Of a stretch of DNA of 64,000 bases, positions 1 to 11,971 are shown piece by piece. The notes under the pieces were generated by a model. The model did no database searches. It saw only the letters and a list, made by a program, of their open reading frames with translations, and had not been told where the DNA came from. The stretch spans positions 148,682,580 to 148,746,579 of the forward strand of contig JAHLJT010000631.1 of assembly GCA_031308135.1 (NCBI GenBank), given 5' to 3'. This stretch comes from Acheta domesticus (taxonomy: Eukaryota; Arthropoda; Insecta; Orthoptera; Gryllidae). Within the stretch, counting starts at the first letter, position 1, and every line of letters begins with the position of its first letter. The position numbers and the translations under genes were made by a program.

Positions 1-1232
1 TGTGGTACTGTCAGCATTATTAAGTTCTGCCCGCCTTAGGAAACGCGGAGCAGGAAGGCTTGCAGTGTATAAACTGCTCATTTTAGTTACCAAAACACTA
101 CACTTGAGAAAATAAAGCAAGCAGCACGCGTCGAAGACAACGGCTGCCAACACGCCATTACGATCCTTTTCTGCTGCAAGACTCAGATCAGACTGACTGT
201 GGCGTCGGGTGACGCAGGAAGGAAAGAGGGGTCGCAGCCAATGAACGTGCGTCATTGGTAATTGTGAATTGCTAAATAAGTTTTAAGCGTTTGAGTTTAA
301 TAGATTTGGTTAGCATTTCAAAGTAGATTTTGAAATTGTTGAATTTTGAAATTATGAATTTGTTTGAACTGATGCGTTTTTCATTTGCTTTTATAACAGT
401 GATTACGAATTCGCGGAAGCGATGTGGCGGCTTATTGTTGTCTTCGATTTTGTGCCGGAATTAAGAATGGATGTACTGCACAATTATTTTACGGACGTGC
501 CTTTTAAATTTTGTGGAGTTGTATTTGCTCCACTGTCCCCCCAGAAATATTGTAATTAATTATTTATTTATTAATTTATGTAGTGTGCTCCGACAATGTT
601 AGTAGGGCAGAAAGTACAATATTTCAATTGTGCGTATCTGCTTACAATAATACGGGAAAGTATGTGCTGTTGTAGCACCACTAGTTTAAAATTGCACAAA
701 TTGCACGCAGTATTGCGCGAAAACTACTATAATTTTAAAAAAATGTACATGACCGTAAGGATAGAACTCACATTGGAGAACAAATTTTATTTGGAAGAAA
801 AATCTGTATCTTCAGTTTTGTACTTGTAGGAAGATGTTAATGCAGTGGTAGTTATTGTAATTACAACTATTTAAAAGGGAACAGTCGAGGCTCGTGGTTT
901 TATGAATGGGGAAGGCTGTAAATGCATTGCATGACATTACAATGCATTACATTGCCTGCATTGTATTTGTATTAATAATAAGTCTGATACAGACTTAAGG
1001 GAGTTGCGCTTCTACCTCATATTGGGAAAACTAGTTGAAGCACAATGCTACTCGCTGAGCTGCCTAGTAGTGCTATCTGGTGAGCATGACCTTCTTTAGA
1101 CCCTAGGCCCCACCCTTGACCCTGGCTGCAGCCTTCCCCCACCGGTAAGCCTGTGCAATGAATGCATGACGTCACGCCTCCTCATTTTACATGGGCCTTA
1201 TGGCGGAATGAAGTGGGAGCGTAACGCTTCTC
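1..1232. other. Left flank, no gene recognised
   Basis: No coding region is supported here. The first 600 bases look unique and AT-rich. About 930-985 holds short direct and inverted runs around GCATTACA/TGCATT. The part at 640-840 belongs to an interspersed repeat described separately. Small open frames lack codon-like composition and any recognisable motif. Confidence 0.6.
620..840. repeat. Fragment of the GTGGTGCTACAG long-TIR repeat family
   Basis: The segment ACGGGAAAGT followed shortly by GTAGCACCACTAGTTT matches the terminal part of the long-TIR family seen intact at 34875-36188 and interrupted at 48139-61529. It is followed by interior-type sequence (TGCACAAATTGCACGC, TACATGACC) also found near 26400 and 50190. 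Only one end is present, so this is a fragment. Confidence 0.55.
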
Positions 1233-1833
1233 TCTTCCCTGTCCCCGTCGAGGTGGGTTGGTCCACGTCCTGACGGGGGGATGCAGAGAAGGCTCTCAAG
1301 TGTTCCTTTCTCCATTTTTTTCATCTTCTTGCTTCTCATTTCATGTCGTACGTTGTTTTCACTCCTTTTTTTCACTCCTCACTCCTTTCACTTTCACTCC
1401 TCACTGGCCTTCTCTGTATGCTGAACGCCCACCCATGTGTTTGCCGTGCATGGCGACCCGTGTCGGAGGGAATGTGTGTCCTGGCGGTTGAGGGGTCTGT
1501 TTGTTTCCCAAACACTCACCTTGTGCTACATTCGGCTTGCACTGAAGGATACGTTGTGTACGTATTTTTGGGAACATTCCCTGTAGGCCTCAATGCTCTT
1601 GCTTTGGCCTCGGACATTTCTAGACGGGCGGTCGGGAGCTAACCCACTCCCGATCAATCGGCTCGGACTAGGTCTTGCACTGAACTCCAGGGTGAGCGGG
1701 GGGATACACGGTGGTGCAGCGCTGTGTTATTCCCCCACTATATCCTCGTGGCAACCCTGGCACTCCGATGGAGTGTCCCCTTGTTGGACTCCGTGGTGAG
1801 TGGGAACCACGAGGATGAACCTGATTCTTCTTT

Positions 1834-1980
1834 ATGGAAACTAAACCTTCTCCCCCACCCTCTTCCGCAAGGAAGAGGAGATGTCCGGAAAGAAACCTTG
1901 ATTTGAATAGTTTCTTTTTCAATGGTGAAGATAGACCAAAGAAACCTGGATTCCTCCTCATGGCATGCACTGAGGAAGGT
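1834..1980 (+). pseudogene. ORF1 (gag-like) N-terminal remnant, copy A
   Basis: An ATG opens a frame of about 48 codons (METKPSPPPSSARKRR...) that aligns with the start of ORF1 in copy C at 18032. The frame passes through the PKKPGFLLM segment and then breaks into endonuclease sequence, because everything from there to the endonuclease PF(L/M)-V-G-D motif is deleted. The zinc knuckles are gone, so no functional nucleic-acid-binding protein can be made. Confidence 0.7.
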
Positions 1981-1984
1981 AAAT

Positions 1985-4900
1985 TCTCCATTTATGATAG
2001 TCGGCGATGTGAATGCCCACAGTCCTCTCTGGGGCTCTTCCCGCACGTGTCCGAGAGGCAGTATCTTTGAATCAGTAATAGACAGCGGATTTGGTTATTC
2101 TGAACTCTGGTGAAGCAACTCATTTTGCCGTCGCCACAAACTCGAGCACGTGATTTGATTTAGTTCTTTCAGCCCGTCTCTTTCAACCGACCTGCAATGG
2201 TCCATCCTAGACGACCTATATGGTAGCGACCACTATCCCATTATCGTCCACATTGATAGACTTGCGCGTGGTTTGGCGCGCCCCCCTCAATGGTGCGTCC
2301 TTCGTGCTGACTGGCCGACATTCCAAGCGAATGTAAATCTATCAGAGGGTGAATTTGTTAGTGTGGAGGATATGGCAGTTCATTTTAACACTGCTATATT
2401 GCAAGCTGCGGGCACTGCAATCCCCAGGTCGACCGGTAATTCGCGACACCCCTTTGTCCCGTGGTGGAACTTGGATTGCTCAAGGGCTGTCGGTGCTCGG
2501 AAGAAAGCGTTGGCTCGACGTAAACATTATCCAACCGCGGATAACCTTATTGATTACAAGAGGTGCAGAGCTAAGGCGAGAAGAACCATATTAGAAAGCA
2601 GGAATGCATCATGGAAGGCATGTGTCCTCCTTGAATTGCCACACGCCACCACGTCTAGTATGGAGGAAGGTGCGTCTAATTAATTAAACGTGCCAGGTCT
2701 TAGAAAAAATGGTCAAATAATCACAGATCGAGACGCCGTAGTAAAGGAACTTGCCACTCACTATGAGAAGATGTCGAGTACGGCCAACTACTCTCCAAAC
2801 TTCCTTTTGTTTAAAGAAAGAATGGAAAATCGCGCTTTGGATTTTTCGAGCAGAGCACGTGAGGATTATAATACCCCTTTCTCTATGTATGAAATGCGTT
2901 CTGCTCTGAAGCTTGCCAAAAGAACCACTCCAGGTCCAGACGAAATCCTTAAGACGAAGACAACTTAATGTTGCAGCATCTTCCCGAAACTGCCATGGAA
3001 TTCCTTCTCCGGCTCTTTAACCGTATCTGGGAAAAGCATACTATCCCTAACATGTGGCGAGAAGCTATCATCGTCCCAGTTCCCAAAGTGGGGAAAGATC
3101 GATTACTGCCATCAAGTTATCGACATATTTCCCTCACAAGCTGTGTATGCAAAGTGCTGGAACGCATGGTGAATCAGCATCTAGCCTGGACCTTGGAGCA
3201 TAAAAATCTGTTGACGCCAATCCAAAGCGGGTTTAGACGAAACCGGTCTACCTTGGACCACCTCGTTTCGCTGGCAACAGCTATCTCTACATCGTTCGTC
3301 TTGAAACAACATGTAGTGACTATATTATTTGATATAGAAAAGGCCTACGACACCACCTGGAGGTACGGCATTCTGCAAACCCTTCACTCTTGGGGATTTA
3401 AGGGGAAGCTTCCGCTATTCCTCCAAAACTTCTTATTGAATAGATCTTTCCGTGTTCGTATGGGTGATAGACTTTCTCGTAGTCACCCCCTTGAAAATGG
3501 TATCCCTCAAGGACCAGTTCTGAGTGTCACTCTGTTTGCCATCGCCATCAATGGAATAGCGTCGACTGTACGAGAACCTGTTAAGGTATCGTTATTTGTG
3601 GATGACTTTGCCATCTTCTGTTGCTCCAGCAGCATCAGTGTGATCCAGAGACAACTCCAAATGGTGCTCAACAAGCTCCACGAATGGAGTACGTCAACAG
3701 GCTTTAAATTCTTTTCTACTAAAAGTATCGGTTTGCATTTCTGTAGGATATACCATTTGCATACTAATCCAGTCCTTCACTTGGGAGGAAACCCGCTTCC
3801 ATTTGCAGAATCTGCCAGGTTTCTGGGGCTTACATTTGACAAGTCTCTCACCTGGCGCTCTCACATCCGTGGACTACAAACCAGATGTGTATCTCCCCTT
3901 AATCTTCTCCGAATGCTGAATGGTACATCATGGGCTGCCGACCGCTCTACCCTATTGCGGCTGTATAGATCACTCATCCGCTCAGTTTTGGACTACGGTA
4001 GTGAAGTGTATGGCTCAGCAACTCCCTCCACTCTGCGACCCATCAATAGTATACACCACGCAGGTATTCGTCTATCAACAGGCGCATACCGAACCAGCCG
4101 AACCAGGCGAGGCTTGCGAGCTTTCCTTAAAACGAAGGCGGGATATTTTATTAGCATCTTACGGAGCTAAAGTATCAGGACTCCCTAATCATCCTTGCCG
4201 CCAAATAATTATCCATCCTGAATATGAAACATCATATATTCTTCGAACATCGCTGCCTCAGCCTCCAGGTATTCGATTGCAAAATCTTGTGCGGGACCTT
4301 AATGTTGATCTTCCGACACCCATGAAACCCCCAAGTCACTCCATTCCTCCATGGAAACTCCTCCGCCCGAATATTGATTTCAGACTATCCAACCTGCCTA
4401 AACTAACGACTAGTCCTCTTGCTTACCAGATACATTTTGAGGAAATGAGGGCCGCCTACCCAGATCATGTATTCTTATATAAAGACGGCTCATCGTGCAA
4501 TGATGCGGTGGCTTGTAGTTTTTATTGTATCAGGGTCACAAAATCATATCGGCTACATTCTCAGTGCAGTACCTTCCCTGCTGAAATGAATGCAATTCTT
4601 GAAGCCCTAAAATACATCGAGTCAACGACGACTACTTGGCGTAAGCCAAGTATTTCATTGTTCCGATTCTCTTAGCTCGTTACAAGCTGTCTCCCGTTCT
4701 TCCTCAGACTACCTGACGGAATCTATTCAAAACATCATTCATCGCCTTCTGTCTCGCCACTACGATCTAATACTGAGTTGGGTCCCAGGCCATGTGGGAA
4801 TAATAGGGAATGCGTTGGGTGACCGGGCGGCAAAATCGGCAACGGAGAATACTCATGTTGACATTCCTTTCGTACCATCGTCCGATGTTAAAGCTTCTTT

Positions 4901-5280
4901 AAAACGACTCATCTTTAGAGCGTGGCAAACAGAGTGGCACAATACCATCTTTAAACTAAGCGTAATAAAGGAAACTGTTAATCCCTGGCGCTCCTCATCC
5001 CGACCTTCTAGGCGCGTGGAAGTTATTTTAACCCGTCTGCGTATCGGACACTCACTTCTCCCACAGTTTCCTCATTCGAGGAGAATCTCCTCCTACCTGT
5101 GCCTCGTGCAGGGCGGCTCTCTCTGTGGAACACGTCCTCCTACATTGTTTGAGATTTGATAGCAGCCGACGTAGACATGCTCTGGGCAAATCTCTACGAG
5201 AGGTGCTCGGAGATGACGATTCCGCGCTCTCAAAACTTTTTTGTTTTTTGAGAGAATGCGGAATATACAATTTTATATGA
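1985..5280 (+). pseudogene. ORF2 remnant, copy A: partial endonuclease, RT, RNase H
   Basis: The APE-type endonuclease is entered at its PFMIVGDVNAHS motif, so the N-terminal catalytic part is lost. Frameshifts follow near 2095, 2630 and 2950. A 400-codon open stretch (2968-4170) preserves most of the RT, including GFRRNRST, FDIEKAYDTTW, NGIPQGP and the catalytic FVDD (3595-3606). Another frameshift near 4110 precedes the RNase H (KDGSS near 4480, the AEMNA region, and GNALGD near 4807, where GNERAD would be typical). The stop is at 5278. It is non-functional, but holds the longest uninterrupted RT of the three copies. Confidence 0.85.
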
Positions 5281-5513
5281 CATAGGAACATGTTTTACTG
5301 GCCCCAAATTCTGTTTTATTTGTTCTGTCTGCTTAAATATTTTATGTATAATTGAAGTGTTCTTGTTTAAGGTATACATGCTCTTTTAAATTAGTTGGCA
5401 AGTGCACCAATTACTGTTTTATTAGAACTTTATTATATTTGTTTTTTAGAAAACTTTGACATGGGCGCCAATGACCTTAGCAGTTGAAGCGCCCTTTTAA
5501 CCTAATCAATCAA
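5281..5513 (+). repeat. 3' UTR and AATC tail of copy A
   Basis: The segment ends with GGGCGCCAATGACC, then AGCGCCC, then AATCAATCAATC. The same layout closes copy B (9087-9352) and copy C (22673-22965), which defines the 3' end of the family as a short tetranucleotide repeat rather than poly(A). Confidence 0.75.
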
Positions 5514-5518
5514 TCCTC

Positions 5519-8500
5519 GTGGCAACCCTCGCACTCCCCTTGTTGGGGTGTCCCCTTGTTGAGGTGTCCGCGCCTTTCCTGATTGCGAGGGATTTTAATG
5601 CCCACAATCCCTTCTGGGGTGGCACGAGGATCTGCCCGAGAGGTTCTATCCTCGAAAATATTATTGACCAGCAAAACTTAATTCTTCTGAATTCCGGGAA
5701 TCACACTTATTTCTCCATGGCGTCAAACTCCTTCTCGTCAATCGATCTGGCACTCTGTAGTCCATCCCTATCTACCATGGTAGAGTGGACTGTACTCGAT
5801 GATCTACATGGGAGTGACCATTTTCCCACTTTGGTCCAATTTAATGTTCCTAATTTAGACGTCATCCACCCTCCTCGCTGGCTGTTCCATCGAGCCCACT
5901 GGGATACATTCAGCGAGAAAATTATAATGCCAGACCACTTATCAAATAATATCGATACCTTGGTGGTCCAATTCACCGACGCCCTACTTCGCGCAGCCAC
6001 CATTGCATTCCCGACGTCTGCGTGTCGGCCACGACGCGTTCCTGTGCCTTGGTGGAATGCTGACTGTGCCACTGCGGTGCGTGACCGAAAGCAACCTCTC
6101 GCGAGGCTATTGAGCCTGCCCCTGAGCGAAACTGAAGGGCGAGCAACTGAGAAAAAACATCGAGTTCCTCTTGTGACACGACTTGGCCAGGGGGAATGTA
6201 TATACCCACCGAATGTATATGTACACACCGTAAAAGAGAAGGATGGTAGGTGTACCCGAACGCCAACTGGAGGTCGGTTCGAACGTTGTGTTCCTCAGAG
6301 TACAGGGAGTCGCGGATGAGTACCGCGACGCCGTCGTGAGCAATAGGTTCCCCACCGCATCAAACCTGATGGATTTCAAAAGAAAGCGGGCCAGAGCCAG
6401 ATTAGTAATACAGGAAAGTAAGACCGCTTCCTGGAGAGCCTTTATTTCTTCTCTTTCTTGCCATACCCCGCCTAAAGTAGTATGGCGAAAGATCCGACAG
6501 ATCGGAGGAAGATTTTCCCCACCATCTGTCCCAGGACGACTTATTAATGGAAATCTTATTACTTCTCCAGAAGAAGTAGTTGAGGAATTGGCCTGTAATT
6601 CTGAAAATACCTCCAGTTCCTTAGACTACTCCCCTAGCTTCTTGAAAACGAAGAGTAGAATGGAGAAATGCAGATTGGACTTCTCAACTTGCCTGGAGGA
6701 AGATTATAACGCCCCTTTCTCCATGGATGAATTTTCCAGTGCGCTCGATCGTGGGAAAGATTCTGCTCCAGGACCAGACCAGATTCACAACCAAATGTTA
6801 AAACACCTGACGGAAGAGGCACGTATTTTTCTCCTCCGTATCTTCAACAAGATTTGGATAGAACATACCTTTCCTAGGACCTGGCGCGAAGTGATTATTA
6901 TTCCTATTCCTAAAGAAGGAAAGGACAGGACAGGACAAAGCCGTCAACCTACCGCCCAATCTCGCTCACAAGCTGCAAACTTCTGGAGCGAATGGTGAAC
7001 ACGCGTTTGATCTGGCACCTGGAACAGAGAAACCTACTTACACCCATCCAATGTGGTTTCAGGAAGAACAGGTCAACCATGGACCACCTTGTCACCCTTA
7101 CCACACAGATCTCCACTGCTTTCGTGCTACGTCAACACCTGATAGCAATTTTCTTCGATATAGAGAAAGTATTTGATGCTTCCTGGAGGTACGGCATTCT
7201 TCGCACCATCCATTCTCTGGGTCTTAGGGGCCAGCTGCCCCTTTTTTTAGTAGCCTTTCTTTCCTCAAGATACTTCCGCGTTCGCCTTGATGACAGAGTA
7301 TCCGCCAGCCACCATTTAGAAAACGGAGTCCCTCAGGGCTCAATTCTAAGTGTCACTCTGTTTGCCATCGCTATCAATAGTATAGCGTCGATAATCCGAG
7401 AGCCGGTCAAAGCATCGCACTTCGTTGACGACTTTGCCATTTTCTGCTCTTCCAAGAGTATTCACGTGATAGAGAGACAATTACAACTTGTCCTCAACAA
7501 ATTGCAGGAATGGAGTGACGCGACAGGTTTCAAATTCTCCGCATCAAAAACTAACTGTATGCACTTCTGCAGGATTCATCATCTCCATAACCACCCCGAT
7601 CTTTTTCTTGGAAGCCATCATCTTCCTGTTGTGGACTCTGCAACTTTCCTTGGGCTTACCCTTAAGAGCCTAACATGGTGAAATCATATACGTAAACTGA
7701 AAAGCCGATGTGTCTCACCTCTGAACCTCCTCCGCACCCTTGGGGAGCAGACCGTGTGTGTCTCTTGCGTTTGTATAGAACCCTCATCCGGTCTATTTTG
7801 GATTATGGATGTATTGTATATGGGTCAGCGTCACCATCAACCGTCCGGCCATTAAATACCATTCACAACGCCGGTATAAGAATTAGTAAAAGCGCCTACT
7901 GCACGAGTCGCATCGAATGCCTCTTGGCCGAAGCGGGAGAACTATCTCTGAGCCGAAGGCGAGAAAGTTTATTAGCCTCTTATGGGGCTAAAGTGTCGGG
8001 ACTTGTTGACCACCCTTTTCGTCTTATAATCATCCACCCAAAGTGTGAGTCCTCGTACATTCTTCGAACATCGTTACCCCATCCCCCAGGTATTAGATTA
8101 CGAAATCGTCTCCGGGAATTAAATGTCGAACTTCCCACCCCTGTGAAACCCACAATTGACGGGATTCCCCCTTGGAAACTCCTCCTTCCCAGTATTGACC
8201 TCAGACTCTCCAATCTGCCCAAACAAACTACTAGTCCTCTGGTTTACCAGAAGCAGTTTCTGGATATGAGAGAATCCTATCCGGATTCTTATACACGGAT
8301 GGTTCATCGTGCAGCGACGCGGTGGCATGTGGTTTTTACTGTATCAGGGCCACCAAATCATTTCGGCTTCACTCCAAGTGCAGTATATTCACTGCCGAAA
8401 TGTATGCAATTTTTGAGGCCCTAAAATACATTGAATCAGCGACGTTGCGGCGAGTAGTTATCTGTTCCGATTCTCTCAGCTCTCTTCAAGCTGTCTCCCG

Positions 8501-9086
8501 TCCTTCGTCAGACTACCTGACGTTATCCGTTCAAAGCCTGATTCATCGTCTTCTCTCCCGCCGCTATGACCTAGTACTTAGTCGGGTCCCAGGCCACGTG
8601 AGTATCAGAGGGAACGAACGGGCCGACCAGGCGGAGAAATCAGCGACTCGTAAAACTCGTATCGACATCCCTTCTGTGCCATTGTCCGATGTTCAGGCTT
8701 TCTTGAAACGATCCGTGCTTAGAGCGTGGCAAACAGAGTGGCACAATAGCACTTTCAAACTAAGTGCGATAAAGAATTCTGTGTATCCCTGGCGCTCTTC
8801 ATCACGGTCCTGTAGGCGCGAGGAAGTTATTTTAACCCGTCTTCGTATCGGACACTGCCATTTTTCTCACGGTTTCATTCTTCGAAATGAGACTCCCCCT
8901 ATCTGTGACTCGTGCAAGACTGTTCTTTCCGTGGAACACGTCCTGCCGTACTGTAGGAAATTTGTTGGCAGTCGACGAAGACATGACCTGGGCAACTCGC
9001 TACAAGTGGTGGTCGGGGATGACGATTCTACGCTCTCAAAACTTTTTTGTTTTTTGAGAGAAAGCAGAATATATAATTTTATTTGA
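5519..9086 (+). pseudogene. ORF2 remnant, copy B: partial endonuclease, RT, RNase H
   Basis: Order seen: partial endonuclease (5560-5850, with DFNAHNPFWG and GSDHFPTL), linker with VPWWN, then RT with GFRKNRST (7050s), FDIEKVFDASW, NGVPQGS and FVDD (7421-7432). RNase H has AEMYAI, CSDSLSSL and GNERAD (8610s), so its catalytic acids look present. A C-terminal CDSC...HV...C zinc-finger-like motif lies near 8910-8955. Breaks: an extra ~0.24 kb between 6105 and 6340, a frameshift near 6930, a TGA at 7679-7681 and a frameshift near 8290. Stop at 9084-9086. Confidence 0.85.
6105..6340. other. Unrecognised ~0.24-kb insertion in copy B
   Basis: Copies A and C read continuously from ARKKALAR to the FPTASNL-type motif. 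In copy B the two halves (RDRKQPLAR and NRFPTASNL) are separated by about 235 bases that match nothing else in the window. No clean duplication or inverted termini could be defined, although CTATTG and CAATAG occur near the two ends. Confidence 0.4.
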
Positions 9087-9363
9087 AAGAACAATGTTTT
9101 ATGTTGTTTTTTGGCCCCTTTACAGCCAATTTTACGTTTTAAGATAAATTTTACGCGCCCTTTTTCTATTTTCCTTCTGCCATTTTTACATGTATGCTTG
9201 AAGCAGAGTTCAAGCCTTCTTTTTTGCCAATGTTCATGCTTTTAAACAGTGAGTAAGTTACATATGCAACACTGAATATTTTCTCCAAATACTCTGGCAT
9301 GGGCGCAAATGACCACAGTAGTCGAAGCGCCCTCTAAACCCTATTCAATCAATCTTCCCTGTC

Positions 9364-9870
9364 AACAGCTTCGAATGCGTTACGGACGGCCGTTAACGAA
9401 CCGGGAAAAAAGTTTGAGATGATTGTTACATAATACAACGCAGAAATCCATTGTTAATAAATAAATACATTGATAAACATATTTTTAAATTTCTTTTGGA
9501 GGGCGATTTCTGTAGGAGAGGCTCAGCCTTACAACCTTTAATGACGAGTCGCGCCTGAAAGGGAAGAATTCAGGGAAACCAGTACAATGGATTGCGGACG
9601 AAACAGCAGCAGTCAGTGTAATTTCAACTACTGTTTTTGCTACAAGACGAGAAGCTGCAAGTGGTACAATTAAAACTCCGAATAAAAAAAGGAAAAGTCA
9701 ATGCATCCGTGTCAACAGCAGGAAAGCAAAATACGACGACTTCGTGCAGAAAAGTGCATTCTTTTTTTTATGAAGAATGTTCCGCCAACATTAAAAGGTA
9801 TTCCTGCGGCAATTCCCCAATTTTAAGAAATCCAGTTTTCATCTTTTACTGAAAGAAATTAGGATTATAT
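9364..9870. other. Unassigned unique sequence
   Basis: This is the sequence downstream of the A/B composite. It is moderately AT-rich with no recognisable coding motif. The 71-codon frame at 9637-9852 shows nothing identifiable. Confidence 0.5.
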
Positions 9871-10695
9871 ATATAGTCATCATCGTCTTCCTTTACAGAT
9901 TAGACATACTGCCTGTTCCAGCCACTTTCCCTCTCATTCTTGGCCTTCCAATGTTTCTTTTTTCTCGCAGCTTATGATTCTGGACTAGCACTGGAAGTCT
10001 GTCTTGCGGCATATTTCCAAAATGTGTCACCCATTGCTGTCTGTACTTCTTAATTTTGTCATGTACTGTGTCTTTCCGCCCTAGTTCCTCTCTTATTTTT
10101 TCACTTTTTATTTGGTCTCTTAATGTACAGCCCTTTACTCCTCTCAGAAATCTCATTTCTGCTGATTCAATCATCCTACAATCTTCTTGTTCTTGAACCC
10201 AAGTTTGACATCCATACAGGCATCCATACTGGGAGGGCCATTATATCATAAAATCTTAACAGGGTTTCTTTTCGTGCTTTATTTTTAAGCGTTCTATTTA
10301 TGGTTCCACATACTGCTTGAAACTTATGGATCTTGCTGATGATATCCCTATCTCTTCCATTTGTAATTTCGCACCCTAGGTAGTTAAAACGTGTCACTTG
10401 TTCTAAAGCCATATTTTGAAGCACAATCATTGTCCTTATCGATTATTTTCCTTTAAAAGCCATTACTTTGGTTTTATTAACTGATGCTATCATATTGTAC
10501 TCCTTTAAAATTTGCTCGTTGGTAAATAGAAATACATACTTTTCACCACTTGTGCTACCCTTCTTCTTTCGTAATGCTCCATAATTTACATCTGTTGACA
10601 TTATCAACAGCCTTTTCAATATCCACGAAGGTTAAATGTATTTCTCTATTAAACTCAACTCGTTTCTCAATTATTTGTTTTAATGTAAACTAGCT
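9870..10695 (-). pseudogene. RTE-like non-LTR retrotransposon, 3' fragment
   Basis: The minus strand gives an RT palm entry (FVDIEKAVDNVNR, about 10655-10600), then an altered stretch, then RFNYLGCEIT (10395 region), and a C-terminal block with AEMRFLRGVKG, LRDQIKSEKIREEL and a DRLPVLV...GRPR segment (10174-9893). This order is typical of the RT C-terminus of arthropod RTE-type or related endonuclease-RT elements. The tail near 9870-9890 reads GACGATGATGAC on the minus strand. Frame breaks at about 10175 and 10440 make it non-functional. Confidence 0.7.
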
Positions 10696-11440
10696 GGTAC
10701 CCGGCGCGTTGCTGCCGCAGAAAAAATAATTGAGGAAATATTTCTCTCCCCCTCTCTCTTTTTCTCCAATCTCTTTTCCCCTCTTTCTTTTTTCTCCTTT
10801 CTCTCTTCCTCCTCTGTCTTTCCCCCTCTCATTTTTCCTTCCTCTGTGTCTTCTCCCCCTCTGCATCTCTTTTTCCCCTCTGTGTCTCTTTTTCCCCTCT
10901 GTGTCTCTTCTTCCCCTCTTGTGTGTCTTCTTCCCTTCTATGTCTCTTCTTCCTTCTGTGACTTTCCTCTCACTCTGACTCTCATTTTCCCTCTTTCTTT
11001 TCACGCTCTATGTTTTCTCTCTTTCTCTATTTCCCCTCTCTCTATTTTCCTTTCCCCTCTATTTCCCTCTCAATTTTTCCCGCTCTCTATTTTCCCTCTT
11101 TTTTTCTCTATTTTCCCTCTCATTTTCCCCCTCCCTCTTTGTCTTTTTCCTTTTCCTTTTAGCAACTTGCGCCTCCTGCTCAACACACGTTGAGCAGGAG
11201 GCGTCCTCGACGTCGCCATCCTCGACGTCGCCACAAAGCAAGGCCCAGCTCACGTGAATTGGGAATTGCATTAACTGATGCGCCATCTTGTGCTGTGACG
11301 CCATCTAGTGGAGTTACAATAATCGTTCTTCCTGCAAGTGCAAGCAATAAGTTGACCACATTTCATCGCAATTGGATGCCTGGTACGGCAGCGAATTAAG
11401 CACGAACCATCAAACATTGATTTTTATATATTAGATAATT
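10690..11440 (+). repeat. Repeat with ACTAGCTGGTACCCGGCG head and long pyrimidine tract
   Basis: It starts with ACTAGCTGGTACCCGGCGCG and ends with TTTCATCGCAATTGGATG and an AT-rich TATATATTAGAT tail. That head-and-tail combination resembles a repeat family widespread in arthropod genomes (recalled, not searched). Between them, 10740-11165 is almost pure pyrimidine on the plus strand, built from variants of CTCTGTGTCTCTTCTTCCCC. Confidence 0.5.
10740..11165. repeat. Polypyrimidine/polypurine tract (~425 bp)
   Basis: The plus strand is overwhelmingly C and T in imperfect units of roughly 18-20 bases. The minus strand is correspondingly purine and would translate into Lys/Arg/Glu/Gly-rich low-complexity peptides, which should not be mistaken for a gene. 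Such tracts can form triplex structures; that is inference only. Confidence 0.85.
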
Positions 11441-11464
11441 TTTTTGTATAATAATTTTTCGTGA

Positions 11465-11926
11465 AATATTCCGGTATTGTAATAGTTATTCTGCTATTCG
11501 GAGCGGAGATGAATCCAACAAATCGGAGATAAATTAAATTGGTCCAGTCATTCTTGAGTTATAAATGGTTTAATTAACCCGACTTCGTTTTATTTACTGA
11601 GAATCTGCACGTCTTTGAGCAGGTAGGGTAATATTGACCCGGACCTGCAAAAATGTTATAGAATGTTCAAAAAGATCTCATCGTGTAGAATACGGTGTGA
11701 AAAACGTTTCTTTGAGGCCTTTGGCCTCAAAATTTTAATTTTTAAAGTCCTAAAACGCTTCGTTTGCATGAATATCAAGTTTTTTATTCTTCAGCGCCAT
11801 GCAGTGCCATTTTTCCGATATTTTATTAGTTATTCTGTTAATCGGGACGGAGATAAATCCAACAAAACAGATAATTAAAATTGGATCAATCGTTCTTGAG
11901 TTATAAGTGGTGTAACTAACACACTT

Positions 11927-11935
<9 letters not shown>
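11465..11935 (+). repeat. Two related ~120-bp tails about 345 bp apart
   Basis: The segment with AGTTATTCTGCTATTCGGAG, then CATTCTTGAGTTATAA at 11480-11570, recurs in diverged form at 11820-11925 (AGTTATTCTGTTAATCGG, then CGTTCTTGAGTTATAA). They look like 3' ends of one dispersed repeat family. No coding is seen. Confidence 0.6.

Positions 11936-11968
<33 letters not shown>
11929..11968. repeat. (TA)n microsatellite
   Basis: About 20 uninterrupted TA dinucleotides follow the second repeat tail. Confidence 0.95.

Positions 11969-11970
<2 letters not shown>

Positions 11971-11971
<1 letters not shown>

Larger units (their letters stand above)
1244..5513 (+). mobile_element. I-clade non-LTR retrotransposon, copy A (internally deleted)
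   Basis: LINE with RT followed by RNase H, which is characteristic of the I clade. The first base is set by alignment to copy C: both start CCCGTCGAGG and share a GC-rich leader of roughly 600 bases. The leader leads into the first codons of ORF1, after which about 1.5 kb (most of ORF1 and the N-terminal endonuclease) is missing. The body then runs to a 3' UTR ending in short AATC repeats. The 5' flank TCTTCCCTGTC (1233-1243) has no partner after A's own tail; the partner lies at 9353-9363, after copy B, so A and B share one target-site duplication. Confidence 0.85.
5514..9352 (+). mobile_element. I-clade non-LTR retrotransposon, copy B (5'-truncated)
   Basis: A second, clearly divergent I-clade copy starts directly at the AATC tail of copy A with CTCGTGGCAACCC, which corresponds to the middle of the shared leader (A near 1747). 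It then jumps into the endonuclease at PFLIARDFNAH, so ORF1 is absent. It ends in ATTCAATCAATC and is followed by TCTTCCCTGTC, the same 11 bases that precede copy A. Amino-acid differences throughout (for example FPTSACRPRRVPVPWWN instead of the A/C version) mark a separate subfamily. Confidence 0.8.

Noticed and set aside
10690..11004. 104-codon minus-strand frame rich in Lys, Arg, Glu and Gly
   Set aside because: It is only the translation of the polypyrimidine tract's complement; there are no domains, and the repeat structure explains the open frame.
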